Of a DNA stretch of 64,000 nt, positions 36,796 through 45,987 are shown piece after piece. The notes beneath the pieces were generated by a model that saw only the letters and a list, made by a program, of their open reading frames with translations, was not told the origin of the DNA and did no database searches. A program made the position numbers and the translations under genes. The first letter of the stretch is position 1. Every line of letters starts with the position of its first letter. This stretch comes from Armatimonadota bacterium (lineage in GTDB: Bacteria; Armatimonadota; Fimbriimonadia; Fimbriimonadales; Fimbriimonadaceae): contig JADFMN010000010.1 of NCBI GenBank assembly GCA_022563855.1, positions 1 through 64,000 of the forward strand, written 5' to 3'.

Positions 36796-37137
36796 ATGAG
36801 CAAACTGCGGTACGACTGGGACGACGTTTCAGAAGATCAGCCGATGCCTGGCATCTGCCGGCGCCTCATTCGCGGAGAGAAGGCGATGCTTTCGCGGGTT
36901 GTGTTGGTTGCCGGTACGATCGTGCCAGCGCACTCGCACGAGAACGAGCAGTTCGCCGTGCTGCTCTCTGGCCGAATGCTGTTCACGCTTGGCGAAGAGG
37001 AAGAGGAGGTCGAGCTGTTCCCCGGTCAGGTGCTGCATCTGCCTTCGAACCTGAAGCACAGCGCGATCGCCGCCGAGGACTCGGTCGTCCTTGACGTGTT
37101 CTCACCCCCGAGCGACAAAACCGGCATCGATCGGTAG
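36796..37137 (+). CDS. small cupin-domain protein
   Basis: 113 residues forming one cupin barrel. PAHSHENEQFAVLLSG matches cupin motif 1 (H-x-H, E), and FPGQVLHLPSNLKHSA matches motif 2 with the last His. It probably binds a metal and a small acid or sugar. It starts 4 bp after the nitrilase stop with GAGG just upstream, so the two form an operon. Enzymatic role unknown. Confidence 0.85.
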   Translation: MSKLRYDWDDVSEDQPMPGICRRLIRGEKAMLSRVVLVAGTIVPAHSHENEQFAVLLSGRMLFTLGEEEEEVELFPGQVLHLPSNLKHSAIAAEDSVVLDVFSPPSDKTGIDR

Positions 37138-37203
37138 CGCGAGCAACGATTCGCGCAACGCTGCGTGTATCCTTCTAGATGTAGGAGATATAGAAAGAGC
37201 GAC

Positions 37204-38550
37204 ATGTTGACCGCAATCCTGACCCTTGTAGCATGCACCGGCGTAGTGCAAGAACCAGACGGTTCTTGGGAAAAGAGGCTGACCAAGAACGTAGCGTACG
37301 ACGGATCGCCGGTGTTCAGTCCGGACGGGACTAAGATCGCATTTGTGTCCGAACGGGATTACGATGGCCAGGGATACGAATTCAAAGCCCGGGAGATTTA
37401 CATCATGAACGCAGATGGCACCGGTCAAACCCGGCTGACGAACAACGAAGCCTACGACGAGTTACCTACGTTTAGCCCCGACGGATCGAAGATCGCGTTC
37501 ATGTCCGATCGCGACGGCAACGATAATATCTACATCATGAACGCGGATGGATCTGGGCAAACCCGGCTGACCGACAGCGAAGCTTATGACCAATGGCCCG
37601 CTTTCAGTCCAGACGGATCCAAAATCGCTTTCCAGTCCGGCCGCGACGGCTGGTCGGACGTATACATCATGAACACAGACGGTTCTGGACAAACGCGTCT
37701 GACGGACGAAGAACACTACGATTATCACCCTGTGTTCAGCCCTGACGGATCGAAGATCGCGTTTATGTCCTTCCGTTACACCAACACCCTTCTATACGTC
37801 ATGAATGCGGACGGCACGGATGAGCAACCCCTGATCCAGAATCCAACGGGCGGCAACGTGGGTACGTTCAACTCGAACTGGTCAAAGATCACTTATGGAT
37901 CTTCCGCTGATACATGGAGCGACGACGAGATATACGTCATGAACGCCGACGGTTCAGGCGTGACAAGAATGAGGAATCACCCAGCGCATGACAGGGCTCC
38001 CGCATTCAGCCCCGATGGTTCCTTGATCGTGTTTCAAACTGACCGCGACGGCAATGACGAGATATACGTCATGAACACGGTCCAAGAAGTGCAGCCAGTC
38101 GTTGACTGGGTGAAAGTAATCGTATCGACGGAGAAGCAACTGTACGAAGTAGGTGAGGAAATCACGTTCGACGTCAGAATCGTGAACACGTCCAGCGGCA
38201 GTTTTACCATTCTATATCTTCTTGCCAGAGGATGGAACTTCAGTCTCGACATCTATGATGCAGACGGCAATTCTGTGGACTATGAGAACCGCTACCGGGT
38301 GCCGCGAATAATTCCACCTGATTCGCCAAGCGACTTTGTTAAGCTTGAATCGGGCGGATACTTCGGTCACCCTGGTGTTGCCAGTACGCCCCTCGATAAT
38401 CCCGGAGAGTATCGGGTTCAGGTGACAGTGTTTCTCGGTAGGTATAACAAACTCGCCAAGGAGCTTGGCATCGACAGCAACGTCCGCGTGAAAGTGGTCG
38501 CTGATCCGATTTACATAACGGTCTCCTCTCCCTTGGAGGAAAAGGATTAA
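37204..38550 (+). CDS. TolB-like PD40 propeller with C-terminal BsuPI-like domain
   Basis: 448 residues. Short hydrophobic N-terminus with a Cys (LTAILTLVACTG). Residues ~20-300 are about seven PD40 repeats of ~42 residues with the pattern FSPDGSKIAFxSxRDG followed by IYIMNADGSGQTRLT, giving imperfect ~128-bp DNA repeats. The last ~140 residues (VGEEITFDVRIVNTSSG, NPGEYRVQVTVFLG) resemble BsuPI-type proteinase-inhibitor domains. Probably periplasmic; not a Tol-Pal component, since no tol genes are near. A GTG at 37165 would add a basic N-terminus, but ATG 37204 is preferred. G+C is lower than in flanking genes. Confidence 0.8.
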   Translation: MLTAILTLVACTGVVQEPDGSWEKRLTKNVAYDGSPVFSPDGTKIAFVSERDYDGQGYEFKAREIYIMNADGTGQTRLTNNEAYDELPTFSPDGSKIAFMSDRDGNDNIYIMNADGSGQTRLTDSEAYDQWPAFSPDGSKIAFQSGRDGWSDVYIMNTDGSGQTRLTDEEHYDYHPVFSPDGSKIAFMSFRYTNTLLYVMNADGTDEQPLIQNPTGGNVGTFNSNWSKITYGSSADTWSDDEIYVMNADGSGVTRMRNHPAHDRAPAFSPDGSLIVFQTDRDGNDEIYVMNTVQEVQPVVDWVKVIVSTEKQLYEVGEEITFDVRIVNTSSGSFTILYLLARGWNFSLDIYDADGNSVDYENRYRVPRIIPPDSPSDFVKLESGGYFGHPGVASTPLDNPGEYRVQVTVFLGRYNKLAKELGIDSNVRVKVVADPIYITVSSPLEEKD

Positions 38551-38603
38551 GGTGAGGGGGAGCAGGCATCAGCCCGGACGCTTGAGAGCGCAAAAACCTC
38601 GTC

Positions 38604-38880
38604 GCCTGCGCGGTGTCGCAGGAGCGCCACCCACCCATGTCGTGCTGGACCTCCAGACCTGAGTTGCGAACGGCGCGACAGGCCGTAATCAACCGGTTTG
38701 GCACGGTCAGGTCCGAAGGATTTGTCCGTGCGGGTCGCAGAGCTCGGCTTGCGCGGCTCGCGGGGACGCTCGCCCTCCCATGTTCGGTCGTGGTGCAGGT
38801 CTCCAGGCCTGCAAGGCGAACGGCGCGGCAGCCCGTGAGCATCCGAAGCGAGCTTCGACAAGCTCAGAATGACGTGACGC
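38604..38880. repeat. intergenic repeat mosaic
   Basis: In order: GGTGTCGCAGGAGCG (38613), REP-like GTGCTGGACCTCCAGACCTG (38642), GAACGGCGCGACAGGCCGT (38668), GGCACGGTCAGGTCCGAAGG (38700), GGCTCGCGGGGACGCTCGCC (38756), REP GTGGTGCAGGTCTCCAGGCC (38790), GAACGGCGCGGCAGCCCGTG (38818), and a TTCGACAAGCTCAGAATGAC remnant (38855). The pair REP then GAACGGCGCG occurs twice here. No gene in 38551-38993. Confidence 0.75.
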
Positions 38881-38980
38881 TCTCCATACGGGTCGGATAA
38901 TCGACCTGAGACCCTCGACCCTTGTCCCTAGACCCTTGACCCTGCCTTCTGCAAACTGCAATCTGCCTACTTCCGTGCTG

Positions 38981-38986
38981 TACACT
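38981..38986 (+). promoter_or_regulatory. leaderless-type -10 box TACACT
   Basis: TACACT (as TGTACACT) seven bases before ATG 38994, with no Shine-Dalgarno. Confidence 0.45.
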
Positions 38987-38993
38987 GCGCCGC

Positions 38994-41762
38994 ATGAACG
39001 TTGCACTCGCTCTTCTCGCCCTCGCCGCGCCGCAGGACCGCATCGACGAGGCGTACACGGCCAAGATTCTCGAATACACGACCGAGGAGTTCTTCCTGAC
39101 CGATCTGGTCGACCATTTACCGGCCAGCGACACGGTCCCGACGCCATTCGACTACCTCGGGCACATCGTCGGCGCGCCGAACGTGCTGACGTACAGCTCC
39201 GTCGCGAACGAGTACCTTTACAAACTCGCCGAGGTCTCGCCGCGCGTGCACATCGAGCGGCTCGGCATGAGCGAGGAAGGGCGCGAGATGGTCGTTGCGT
39301 TCATCAGCAGCGAGGAGAACATCGCAAACCTCGACCGTTACAAAAAGATCAACGCAAAGCTCGGCGACCCGCGCAAGACCACCGACGAAGAGGCAGAAGA
39401 GCTGATCGAGATAGCGCTGCCGATGTACTGGCTGACCGGCGGGATGCACGCGCCCGAGACCGGCCCGCCGGAGATGCTGATGGAGTTGGCGTACCGGCTC
39501 GCGGTTTCAGAAAGAGAGAACATTCAAGACATCCGCAACAACTCGATCGTCATGATCACGCCGGTGCTCGACGTCGACGGGCGCGACCGCGTGGTCGACA
39601 TCTACATGGACCGGAAGCGCAACCCCGACAAGCCAGCGACTCCGCTGGTGTACTGGGGCAAATACGTCGCGCACGACGACAACCGCGACGCGATGCTGCT
39701 GTCGCTCGAGCTGAGCAAGGGGATCACGCGAAAGTGGCTGGAGTACAAGCCGCTGGTGTTCCACGATCTGCACGAGGCGTCGAACTACCTTTACATTTCG
39801 ACGGGCACCGGGCCGTACAACCCGTGGCTCGACCCGATCGTGATCGACGAGTGGCACGAGCTGGCTTACAACGAGGTCGGGCAACTGACCAAGCGCGGCG
39901 TTCCGGGCGTGTGGACGCACGACTTCTACGACGGGTGGGCGGCGAGCTACGGGTTCACCGTCGCGCACGGGCACAACGGTATCGGCCGGTTCTATGAGAC
40001 GTTTTCTGCCGGTGGCGCTGACACCGGCGTTCGCAACTCTGGCAGCAATACGCGGGCTTGGTTCCGCCCGAACCCGGCGTTCCCCAAAGTGCGCTGGTCG
40101 ATCCGCAACAGCACGAACATCATGCAGTCCGGCGTGCTGCTCGGACTGCACAAGGTCGCGACCGAGCGGCGGAAGTTCATGCGGAACTTCTGGCTGAAGT
40201 CGAAGCGATCGGTCGAGAAACCGTACAAAGAGGGCCCAGCAGCGTACGTGTTTCCTCCAGAGGAAGAGCGCAAGATCAATCAGAGGTTGTTGCTTGAATC
40301 ACTACAAGCACACGGAATTGAGACGTATCAACTCAAAGAAGACGTAACGACGGAAGACGGAGAATTCAAGAGCGGTACTTTCCTGGTCCCGATGAATCAG
40401 CCGTACTCTCGGCTTGTCGATATGTTGCTCGACAAGCAGTACTACAATCCAAACGATCCCCGATCATACGACGACACTGGCTGGCAACTCGGGCCTCTTT
40501 TCAATGTTGAAGTTCAGCGAATTACCGACACTGTAATTCTTGATGCAAGCATGTCGGAGTTCAGATTCGGGTTCTGGCATTCCGGACCGCGCCTCCAGAC
40601 ATTTGTCCTGCCACCGACTGCGGATGCATTTTGGCCGAGTAAGTCTACTGTCACGATGGCGATAAGCGGCTCCGAAGACGTGCCCGAGGGTTCGATATTC
40701 GCCGTGACAGAATATCGGGATCATTTCATCTCGAATGGATTCACACGGAAATCCGGAGAAATCTTTTCCGGCCTGGACATCGGTCCACTAAGCCTGCCCC
40801 GCATCGCGCTCGTCCACACATGGACATCTACACAAGACGAAGGCTGGGCGAGGATCGCGCTGGACAACTTCGGCATCGAGTACGACTACGTATCCGTTCA
40901 CGAGCTGCGCGACAACGACGACCTCAACGCGAAGTACGACGTGATCCTGATGCCGCAGACGCGCGGCTCGGGGCTGTCGATCGTCACCGGCAGACCGATG
41001 GTCGGCGACCCGATTCCGTGGAAGCCGACGACGATGATGCCGAACCTCGGCGGGCCTGATACGAGCGACGACATCCGTGGCGGGATCGAGCTGGAGGGCG
41101 TGATCAACCTGCGCAACTTTGTGCAGAACGGCGGGCTGCTCGTCTGCATCGGGAACATGGCGCGCGTACCGATCGAGTTCGGCATCGTGAGCGACGTAAC
41201 TATCCAGCGTCCGAACGAGCTGAACGCTCCCGGCGGCGTCTACCTGACCGAGCGCGCCGACGACGACTCGAAGGTGCTCAGCGGTTTTGACGACACGCTG
41301 GCGGTGTACTTCAACGCCAACTCGCTGCCTGTCTTCTCGATTGGCGGAGGCGGTTTCGGCCGGCGTTTCGGAGGCGGTGGAGCGTCGCGCGGTCGTGTCA
41401 GCGGCAGGGGCTCTCTCACCGACCCGGACGTCGTGCAAGGCCGGGGCAAGTACGTGCCTGAAGCGAAGGAGGGCGACTCCGAACGACCCGGTCCCGGCCC
41501 GCGACCGACCGCTCCGCGCGTGCTGCTACGGTTCGCCGCTGAGAAGGATCTGCTCGTCGCGGGAATGCTCGTCGGTGCCGACGAGCTGGCGGGCAAGCCC
41601 GCGCTGATCGACTGCAAAGTCGGCGAAGGACACGTGCTGCTGTTCTCGTTCAACCCGTTCTGGCGGGGTCAGACGGTGGGGTCTTACCCTCTGTTCTTCA
41701 ACGCCGCGCTGTTCCGCGACCAGCTCGATCCTGCGCCGGTGGAGGACGACGACGGAGCGTAG
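38994..41762 (+). CDS. secreted M14 family zinc carboxypeptidase
   Basis: 922 residues. Minimal signal-like start MNVALALLALAAPQDR; no upstream start codon exists. Residues ~50-350 form an M14 peptidase domain: TGGMHAPETGPPE gives the HxxE zinc ligands (H152, E155), and LVFHDLHEASNYLY gives the third His (~257). The remaining ~550 residues include a class I amidotransferase-like region (QTRGSGLSIVTGRP) and a Gly-rich insert GGGGFGRRFGGGG (~783). This long two-part layout is common in exported M14 proteins of soil bacteria. 40261-40740 has only ~50% G+C against ~62% on both sides, suggesting a recombined internal block. Confidence 0.88.
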   Translation: MNVALALLALAAPQDRIDEAYTAKILEYTTEEFFLTDLVDHLPASDTVPTPFDYLGHIVGAPNVLTYSSVANEYLYKLAEVSPRVHIERLGMSEEGREMVVAFISSEENIANLDRYKKINAKLGDPRKTTDEEAEELIEIALPMYWLTGGMHAPETGPPEMLMELAYRLAVSERENIQDIRNNSIVMITPVLDVDGRDRVVDIYMDRKRNPDKPATPLVYWGKYVAHDDNRDAMLLSLELSKGITRKWLEYKPLVFHDLHEASNYLYISTGTGPYNPWLDPIVIDEWHELAYNEVGQLTKRGVPGVWTHDFYDGWAASYGFTVAHGHNGIGRFYETFSAGGADTGVRNSGSNTRAWFRPNPAFPKVRWSIRNSTNIMQSGVLLGLHKVATERRKFMRNFWLKSKRSVEKPYKEGPAAYVFPPEEERKINQRLLLESLQAHGIETYQLKEDVTTEDGEFKSGTFLVPMNQPYSRLVDMLLDKQYYNPNDPRSYDDTGWQLGPLFNVEVQRITDTVILDASMSEFRFGFWHSGPRLQTFVLPPTADAFWPSKSTVTMAISGSEDVPEGSIFAVTEYRDHFISNGFTRKSGEIFSGLDIGPLSLPRIALVHTWTSTQDEGWARIALDNFGIEYDYVSVHELRDNDDLNAKYDVILMPQTRGSGLSIVTGRPMVGDPIPWKPTTMMPNLGGPDTSDDIRGGIELEGVINLRNFVQNGGLLVCIGNMARVPIEFGIVSDVTIQRPNELNAPGGVYLTERADDDSKVLSGFDDTLAVYFNANSLPVFSIGGGGFGRRFGGGGASRGRVSGRGSLTDPDVVQGRGKYVPEAKEGDSERPGPGPRPTAPRVLLRFAAEKDLLVAGMLVGADELAGKPALIDCKVGEGHVLLFSFNPFWRGQTVGSYPLFFNAALFRDQLDPAPVEDDDGA

Positions 41763-41770
41763 CCAAGCAA

Positions 41771-41850
41771 TTGTGGTGCGGGTCTCCAGACCTGTGCGCC
41801 CTGCCATAGCGGCTCGCGGGGACGCTCGCCCTCCCGGCCTCATCGGCGGT
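41771..41850. repeat. REP copy and GGCTCGCGGGG module
   Basis: TTGTGGTGCGGGTCTCCAGA (REP, 41771-41790, plus CCTG) followed by GGCTCGCGGGGACGCTCGCC at 41812. Fills the gap between the carboxypeptidase and BNR_4 genes. Confidence 0.75.
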
Positions 41851-41855
41851 TAGTT

Positions 41856-43118
41856 ATGTTTGCTCTCGCTCTTGGGCTGCTGCTCGCTAGTGACGACGTA
41901 CAAACCCGCGTCGTGCCGATCGGTCTTGGTTGGTCGAAGAACTCGGTCAACGCAACCGTGTTCCGCGAGTCGTCTGTCACATCGTTCGGTGAGACGCAGT
42001 ACGTTGCGTATTACGACGGCGACAGCACTATGGTCATCGCCAGGCGAAAGCTGTCTTCGACCGTCTGGGAGAAGAACAGGACGCAGTACAAAGGCAACAC
42101 GTCTGATGCGCACAACGGAATCAGCATCGGTGTCGATGGCTCTGGACTGCTTCACGTATCTTGGGACCACCACGGCAACCCGCTCAACTACGTAACGGCA
42201 ACGAGCCCTGGCTCGATCGAGCTCGGCGAGAAGCGAAGCATGACCGGCAGTGTCGAGCGTTCTGTCACCTACCCGCAGTTCTTCCGCCTCCCCGACGGCA
42301 GGCTGCTGTTCTTCTACCGTGACGGGGGATCTGGAAACGGCAATGTCGTTTTGAACCGGTACGACCACGTTACGAAAAGCTGGACACAGCTGCACAATAA
42401 CCTGATCGACGGTGAGGGTGAGCGAAACGCCTACTGGCAGGCGTGCGTCGATGAGAACGGCGGGCTTCACATCTCTTGGGTCTGGCGCGAAACGGGCGAC
42501 GTCGCGACCAACCACGACCTCTGTTACGCCTATAGCGAAGATGCAGGCGTGACGTGGCGGCGCTCCGACGGATCTGTCTACGAAGGCAAGATCAACGAAC
42601 AGAATGCGCAGGTCGTTGCTCGCATCCAGCAGAACTCGGAGTTGATCAACCAGACCTCGATGGCCACCAAGGAAAGCCACCTAGTTATCGCTGGATACTG
42701 GCGTCCTTCTGGGGCGAGCGCGCCTCAGGTGATGCTCGTCTCGTTGACTGAGGATGGATGGAAGACCGAGCAGGTGAGCGAGCGAACTCTCGACTTCAAG
42801 TTGAGCGGTGGCGGGACGAAGAGGCTTCCGCTATCTCGACCGCAGGTCATGGTCGGCAAGGCAGGCCCGCTCGTCGTCTACCGCGACGAAGAGCGGGGTG
42901 GTCGAGTCGTGTTGGCTTGGAAGCGAGAGGGCGTGTGGACGCAGACCGACCTGACGTCCAAGTCGGTCGGCATGTGGGAACCGACGTACGACCGCGCTCT
43001 CTGGAAACACAAGGGAGAGCTTCATCTTTTCCTTCAGAAGGTCGATCAGATAGATGCTGAGGGGCTGGCCGAGACGGAACCGACCGTCGTTTCGGTTTTA
43101 GAAGTACGGCTGCGCTAG
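41856..43118 (+). CDS. BNR_4 family secreted protein
   Basis: 420 residues. Minimal signal-like N-terminus MFALALGLLLASDD. The body matches the BNR_4 group by YVAYYDGDSTMVIARR, DAHNGISIGVDGSGLLHVSW and DHHGNPLNY near residue 108, then QFFRLPDGRLLFFYRDGGSG. Relatives include polysaccharide lyases of the ulvan/rhamnogalacturonan type and plain binding proteins; catalytic residues cannot be assigned here. Flanked by REP clusters on both sides. Confidence 0.75.
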   Translation: MFALALGLLLASDDVQTRVVPIGLGWSKNSVNATVFRESSVTSFGETQYVAYYDGDSTMVIARRKLSSTVWEKNRTQYKGNTSDAHNGISIGVDGSGLLHVSWDHHGNPLNYVTATSPGSIELGEKRSMTGSVERSVTYPQFFRLPDGRLLFFYRDGGSGNGNVVLNRYDHVTKSWTQLHNNLIDGEGERNAYWQACVDENGGLHISWVWRETGDVATNHDLCYAYSEDAGVTWRRSDGSVYEGKINEQNAQVVARIQQNSELINQTSMATKESHLVIAGYWRPSGASAPQVMLVSLTEDGWKTEQVSERTLDFKLSGGGTKRLPLSRPQVMVGKAGPLVVYRDEERGGRVVLAWKREGVWTQTDLTSKSVGMWEPTYDRALWKHKGELHLFLQKVDQIDAEGLAETEPTVVSVLEVRLR

Positions 43119-43121
43119 CGC

Positions 43122-43500
43122 TTTGTAGTGCGGGTCTCCTGACCTGCGGGCCTTGCTCGAGCGGCTCGCGAGGACGCTCGCCCTCCCAACGACACCCAGT
43201 TTGGGGCTGCAGGCGTTTCCTCTCCCCTTGAGGGAGAGGGCAGGGTGAGGGGTCGCAGCAACAAAGTCCTTTCCGATGAATCTCAATAAGCACGGGACTA
43301 ATCTGTTCGGTTTCGTCGGATTGGTTAGGGCTGGCTCGGGCCCGGGATTCAAGAATTTAGACTTCGCGAATGGAGGGTCGTCCTCCTAGGCGACCTTAGC
43401 TATCGGTCGCCGCCTGCATCGGACTAAGAGTCCGCGCTCCATATAGAACCCAACTCGGACGCAAGGACAAACCCTCCGGGCCTGACTGTGGCAGTTATCG
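43122..43500. repeat. intergenic repeat mosaic
   Basis: REP variant with GTAG (TTTGTAGTGCGGGTCTCCTG, 43122), GGCTCGCGAGGACGCTCGCC (43164), hairpin CCTCTCCC/CTTGA/GGGAGAGG (43219-43239, possible terminator for the BNR_4 gene), GTCGTCCTCCTAGGCGACC (43377), hairpin CGGACT/aag/AGTCCG (43420-43434), and GGGCCTGACTGTGGC (43472). No supported gene between 43119 and 43559. Confidence 0.75.
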
Positions 43501-43559
43501 TTGACTCGTTACCCTTGACCCTGACCCCTCGTTCCTGCTCCGGTAGAATCGCCGAAGAC

Positions 43560-44858
43560 ATGGGCACACCGATCACGATGACCGACAAGGGGCTGAGCGT
43601 CCCGAACGACCCGATCCTCCCCTTCATCGAAGGCGACGGCATCGGCCCCGACATCTGGGCTGCGAGCGTGCGTGTGCTCGACGCGGCGGTCGAGAAGGCG
43701 TACGGCGGAGAGCGCAAGATCGAGTGGCACGAAGTGCTCGCTGGGCAGAAGGCGTTCGACAAGACCGGAAGCTGGCTGCCGGACGAGACCTTGGCAGACT
43801 TCGAAAAGTATCTCGTCGGGATCAAGGGTCCGCTCACCACGCCGATCGGTGGCGGGATCCGCTCGCTTAATGTAGCTTTGAGGCAGAAACTTGACCTTTA
43901 CGTTTGTCTGCGGCCTTTGCGGTGGTTCCAAGGAGTTCCCTCTCCGGTCAAGAACCCGGGCGACGTGGACATGGTGATCTTCCGCGAGAACACCGAGGAC
44001 ATCTACGCCGGCATCGAGTTCGAGGCGGGCAGTGAGGAGAACGCCGAGATGCTATCGCTCTTGGCCGACAACTTCCCTGACCGGTTCGGCAAGATCCGCT
44101 TCGGCAGCGCTGAGAAAAACGCCGCGTGGAACAAGGTGCTCGAAGGGATCGGCATGCCCGCGCGCAAGTCGAGCGTCGAAGTCGGGCTCGGGATCAAGCC
44201 GGTCAGCTACCTCGGAACGGAGCGGCTGGTGCACAGCGCGATCCAGTATGCGATCGCCCACGAAAAGCCGACGGTGACACTGGTCCACAAGGGCAACATC
44301 ATGAAGTACACGGAGGGCGCGTTCATGGAGTGGGGCTACAGGGTCGCGCGCGACTTCTTCGGCGCGGAGCCGCTCGACGGCGGGCCATGGCACGTGATCC
44401 CCGACGGCAAACCGGGCGCGGGGCTGGTCATCAAGGACTTCATCGCCGACGCTATGCTGCAGCAGATTCTGCTGCGCCCGAAAGAGTACAGCGTCATCGC
44501 AACTTTGAATCTCAACGGCGACTATATCAGCGACGCGCTCGCCGCGCAGGTCGGCGGTATCGGAATCGCGCCGGGCGGAAACATCAACTACATCAACGGC
44601 ACCGCGATCTTCGAGGCGACCCACGGCACCGCGCCGAAGTACGCCGGCCAGGACAAAGTCAATCCTTCAAGCGTGATCCTCAGCGGCGAGATGATGTTCC
44701 AATACATGAAGTGGACCGAGGCCGCCGACCTGATCGTCAAGGGCATCGAAGGCGCGATCGGCGCAAAGACTGTGACCTACGACTTCGAGCGACAGATGGA
44801 CGGCGCAACGCTGCTCAAGTGCAGCGAGTTCGGCGACGCGATCATCGCAAATATGTAG
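43560..44858 (+). CDS. icd: NADP-dependent isocitrate dehydrogenase
   Basis: 432 residues, TCA cycle, cytoplasm: isocitrate to 2-oxoglutarate plus CO2. Family signatures: [13 protein letters not shown] near the start, [17 protein letters not shown] with the substrate-binding Ser, [47 protein letters not shown], and [12 protein letters not shown], whose adjacent residues set NADP preference. The size is that of the E. coli-type homodimeric enzyme. ATG 43560 fits the family length; the longer frame from 43488 reads through repeat DNA. A TAGAAT box lies ten bases upstream. Confidence 0.95.
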   Translation: MGTPITMTDKGLSVPNDPILPFIEGDGIGPDIWAASVRVLDAAVEKAYGGERKIEWHEVLAGQKAFDKTGSWLPDETLADFEKYLVGIKGPLTTPIGGGIRSLNVALRQKLDLYVCLRPLRWFQGVPSPVKNPGDVDMVIFRENTEDIYAGIEFEAGSEENAEMLSLLADNFPDRFGKIRFGSAEKNAAWNKVLEGIGMPARKSSVEVGLGIKPVSYLGTERLVHSAIQYAIAHEKPTVTLVHKGNIMKYTEGAFMEWGYRVARDFFGAEPLDGGPWHVIPDGKPGAGLVIKDFIADAMLQQILLRPKEYSVIATLNLNGDYISDALAAQVGGIGIAPGGNINYINGTAIFEATHGTAPKYAGQDKVNPSSVILSGEMMFQYMKWTEAADLIVKGIEGAIGAKTVTYDFERQMDGATLLKCSEFGDAIIANM

Positions 44859-44867
44859 TTCGGCGCG

Positions 44868-44930
44868 ATTGTGGTGCGGGTCTCCTGACCTGCACGGCGA
44901 AAGCGAACGGCGCGATAGCCCGTGAGCATT
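44868..44930. repeat. REP copy plus GAACGGCGCG module
   Basis: ATTGTGGTGCGGGTCTCCTG then ACCTGCAC (44868-44894) is followed by GAACGGCGCGATAGCCCGTG (44903-44922). The same two-part order recurs at 38790 and 50018. Confidence 0.8.
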
Positions 44931-44951
44931 AGGCGGCCCATTCCAGCCAGA

Positions 44952-45905
44952 TTAAACGGCCTGTGGCCACTCCTCGGGATCGATCTCGTCGGAGGACGGC
45001 TCTGGTTGCGCCGCTTTAGACTTCGCCATCACCTGCCGCAGGTCCTCGATGCTGAGGCCTTCGCGCAGACGCTTAAGAGACGCGAGCCGTGCGTTGATCT
45101 TGCGCTCGAAGTCGATCATCGTGTGCCGCCCGCTGACGCGGACGCGGGGGAGGAGCATGAGGTCTTCGTCGGGGGTGACCATGCCGCCGCCCTTCTTCCA
45201 GCCTGCGCGGTAGCCGGCGCCTAGGGCGTGCAGGACCACTACTTGATTGTATTCGCCGGAAGGATACGCAAGAGAGTCGATCTCCTCGCCCAAAATCTCT
45301 TCCAGCACCCTCTTCGACTCGACCAGTTCGAAGTCCAGAACGTCGGGGTCGAGCGAGACGAGGTCGTAGTGGTGGACGGTGTGTGATCCGTACCGCACCT
45401 GGTGTTTGCGCATCTCGACGAGGTGCATCGCGTGGAGCCTGTCGGGGCGCGTCAGGTTGACCGTCGTCATGAAGATCGTCGCCTTCGCGCCGTACTTCTT
45501 CAGGATCGGGTACGCCTGCTCGAAGTTGTCGAGGTAGCCGTCGTCGAGCGTGATCGCGACCGACTTCTCCGGGAGCATCGTGCCTTCGCGCACGGCTTGC
45601 TCGACCTCGCGCGCGAAGAGGAACGTGAACCCCTGTTCGACGAGCCAGGCAATCTGCTTTTCGAACTCCTCTGGACTGACGGTCAGGTCGCGCAACAGCG
45701 GGCTCTGCGCTTCCTTCGGCGTGAGGTCCTTCACGCGGTGGTACATCAGCACCGGCACTGCGAAGAGGTCGGTGTAGTCCGCGCGTTCGTCCACCACTTC
45801 TGTGAGAATCGCAACCTCGCGTCGCTCAATGACAGAGTCACCCAAGCGAACCGCACAGAGAGACGCCAACACGATACATCCCCAAACAACCCACGAGTTC
45901 CTCAT
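44952..45905 (-). CDS. polysaccharide deacetylase (CE4 family)
   Basis: 317 residues. An N-terminal hydrophobic anchor/signal (SWVVWGCIVLASLCAVRLG) places it outside the membrane. CE4/NodB motifs: VPVLMYHRVKD, motif 1 SVAITLDDGYLDNFEQAYP (the Asp pair), motif 2 YGSHTVHHYDL with the two zinc His, and LAYPSGEYN for motif 3. It removes N- or O-acetyl groups from cell-wall or capsule polysaccharide, the exact glycan unknown. Downstream (coordinate-wise) of the fucosidase operon in the same direction, separated by an inverted REP. Confidence 0.9.
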   Translation of the reverse strand: MRNSWVVWGCIVLASLCAVRLGDSVIERREVAILTEVVDERADYTDLFAVPVLMYHRVKDLTPKEAQSPLLRDLTVSPEEFEKQIAWLVEQGFTFLFAREVEQAVREGTMLPEKSVAITLDDGYLDNFEQAYPILKKYGAKATIFMTTVNLTRPDRLHAMHLVEMRKHQVRYGSHTVHHYDLVSLDPDVLDFELVESKRVLEEILGEEIDSLAYPSGEYNQVVVLHALGAGYRAGWKKGGGMVTPDEDLMLLPRVRVSGRHTMIDFERKINARLASLKRLREGLSIEDLRQVMAKSKAAQPEPSSDEIDPEEWPQAV

Positions 45906-45960
45906 CCTATCTGTGCGGACGATTCGAGTCGCTGATCGTTACTGCCGTGAGCTCTCGGCG

Positions 45961-45987
45961 TGCAGGTCTGGAGACCCGCACCACAAT
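45961..45987 (-). repeat. REP copy (minus orientation)
   Basis: Minus-strand ATTGTGGTGCGGGTCTCCAG then ACCTGCA. Directly abuts the aldo/keto reductase stop at 45988. Confidence 0.8.

Noticed and set aside
37300-38090. Regular ~128-bp DNA repeats resembling an array
   Set aside because: These encode PD40 propeller blades in frame; there are no identical direct repeats with unique spacers, so not CRISPR.
38551-39147. Several ORFs on both strands across the 38.6-38.9 kb gap
   Set aside because: They translate the repeat modules (giving GRASPRAA- and EGERPREP-like strings) and have no start signals.
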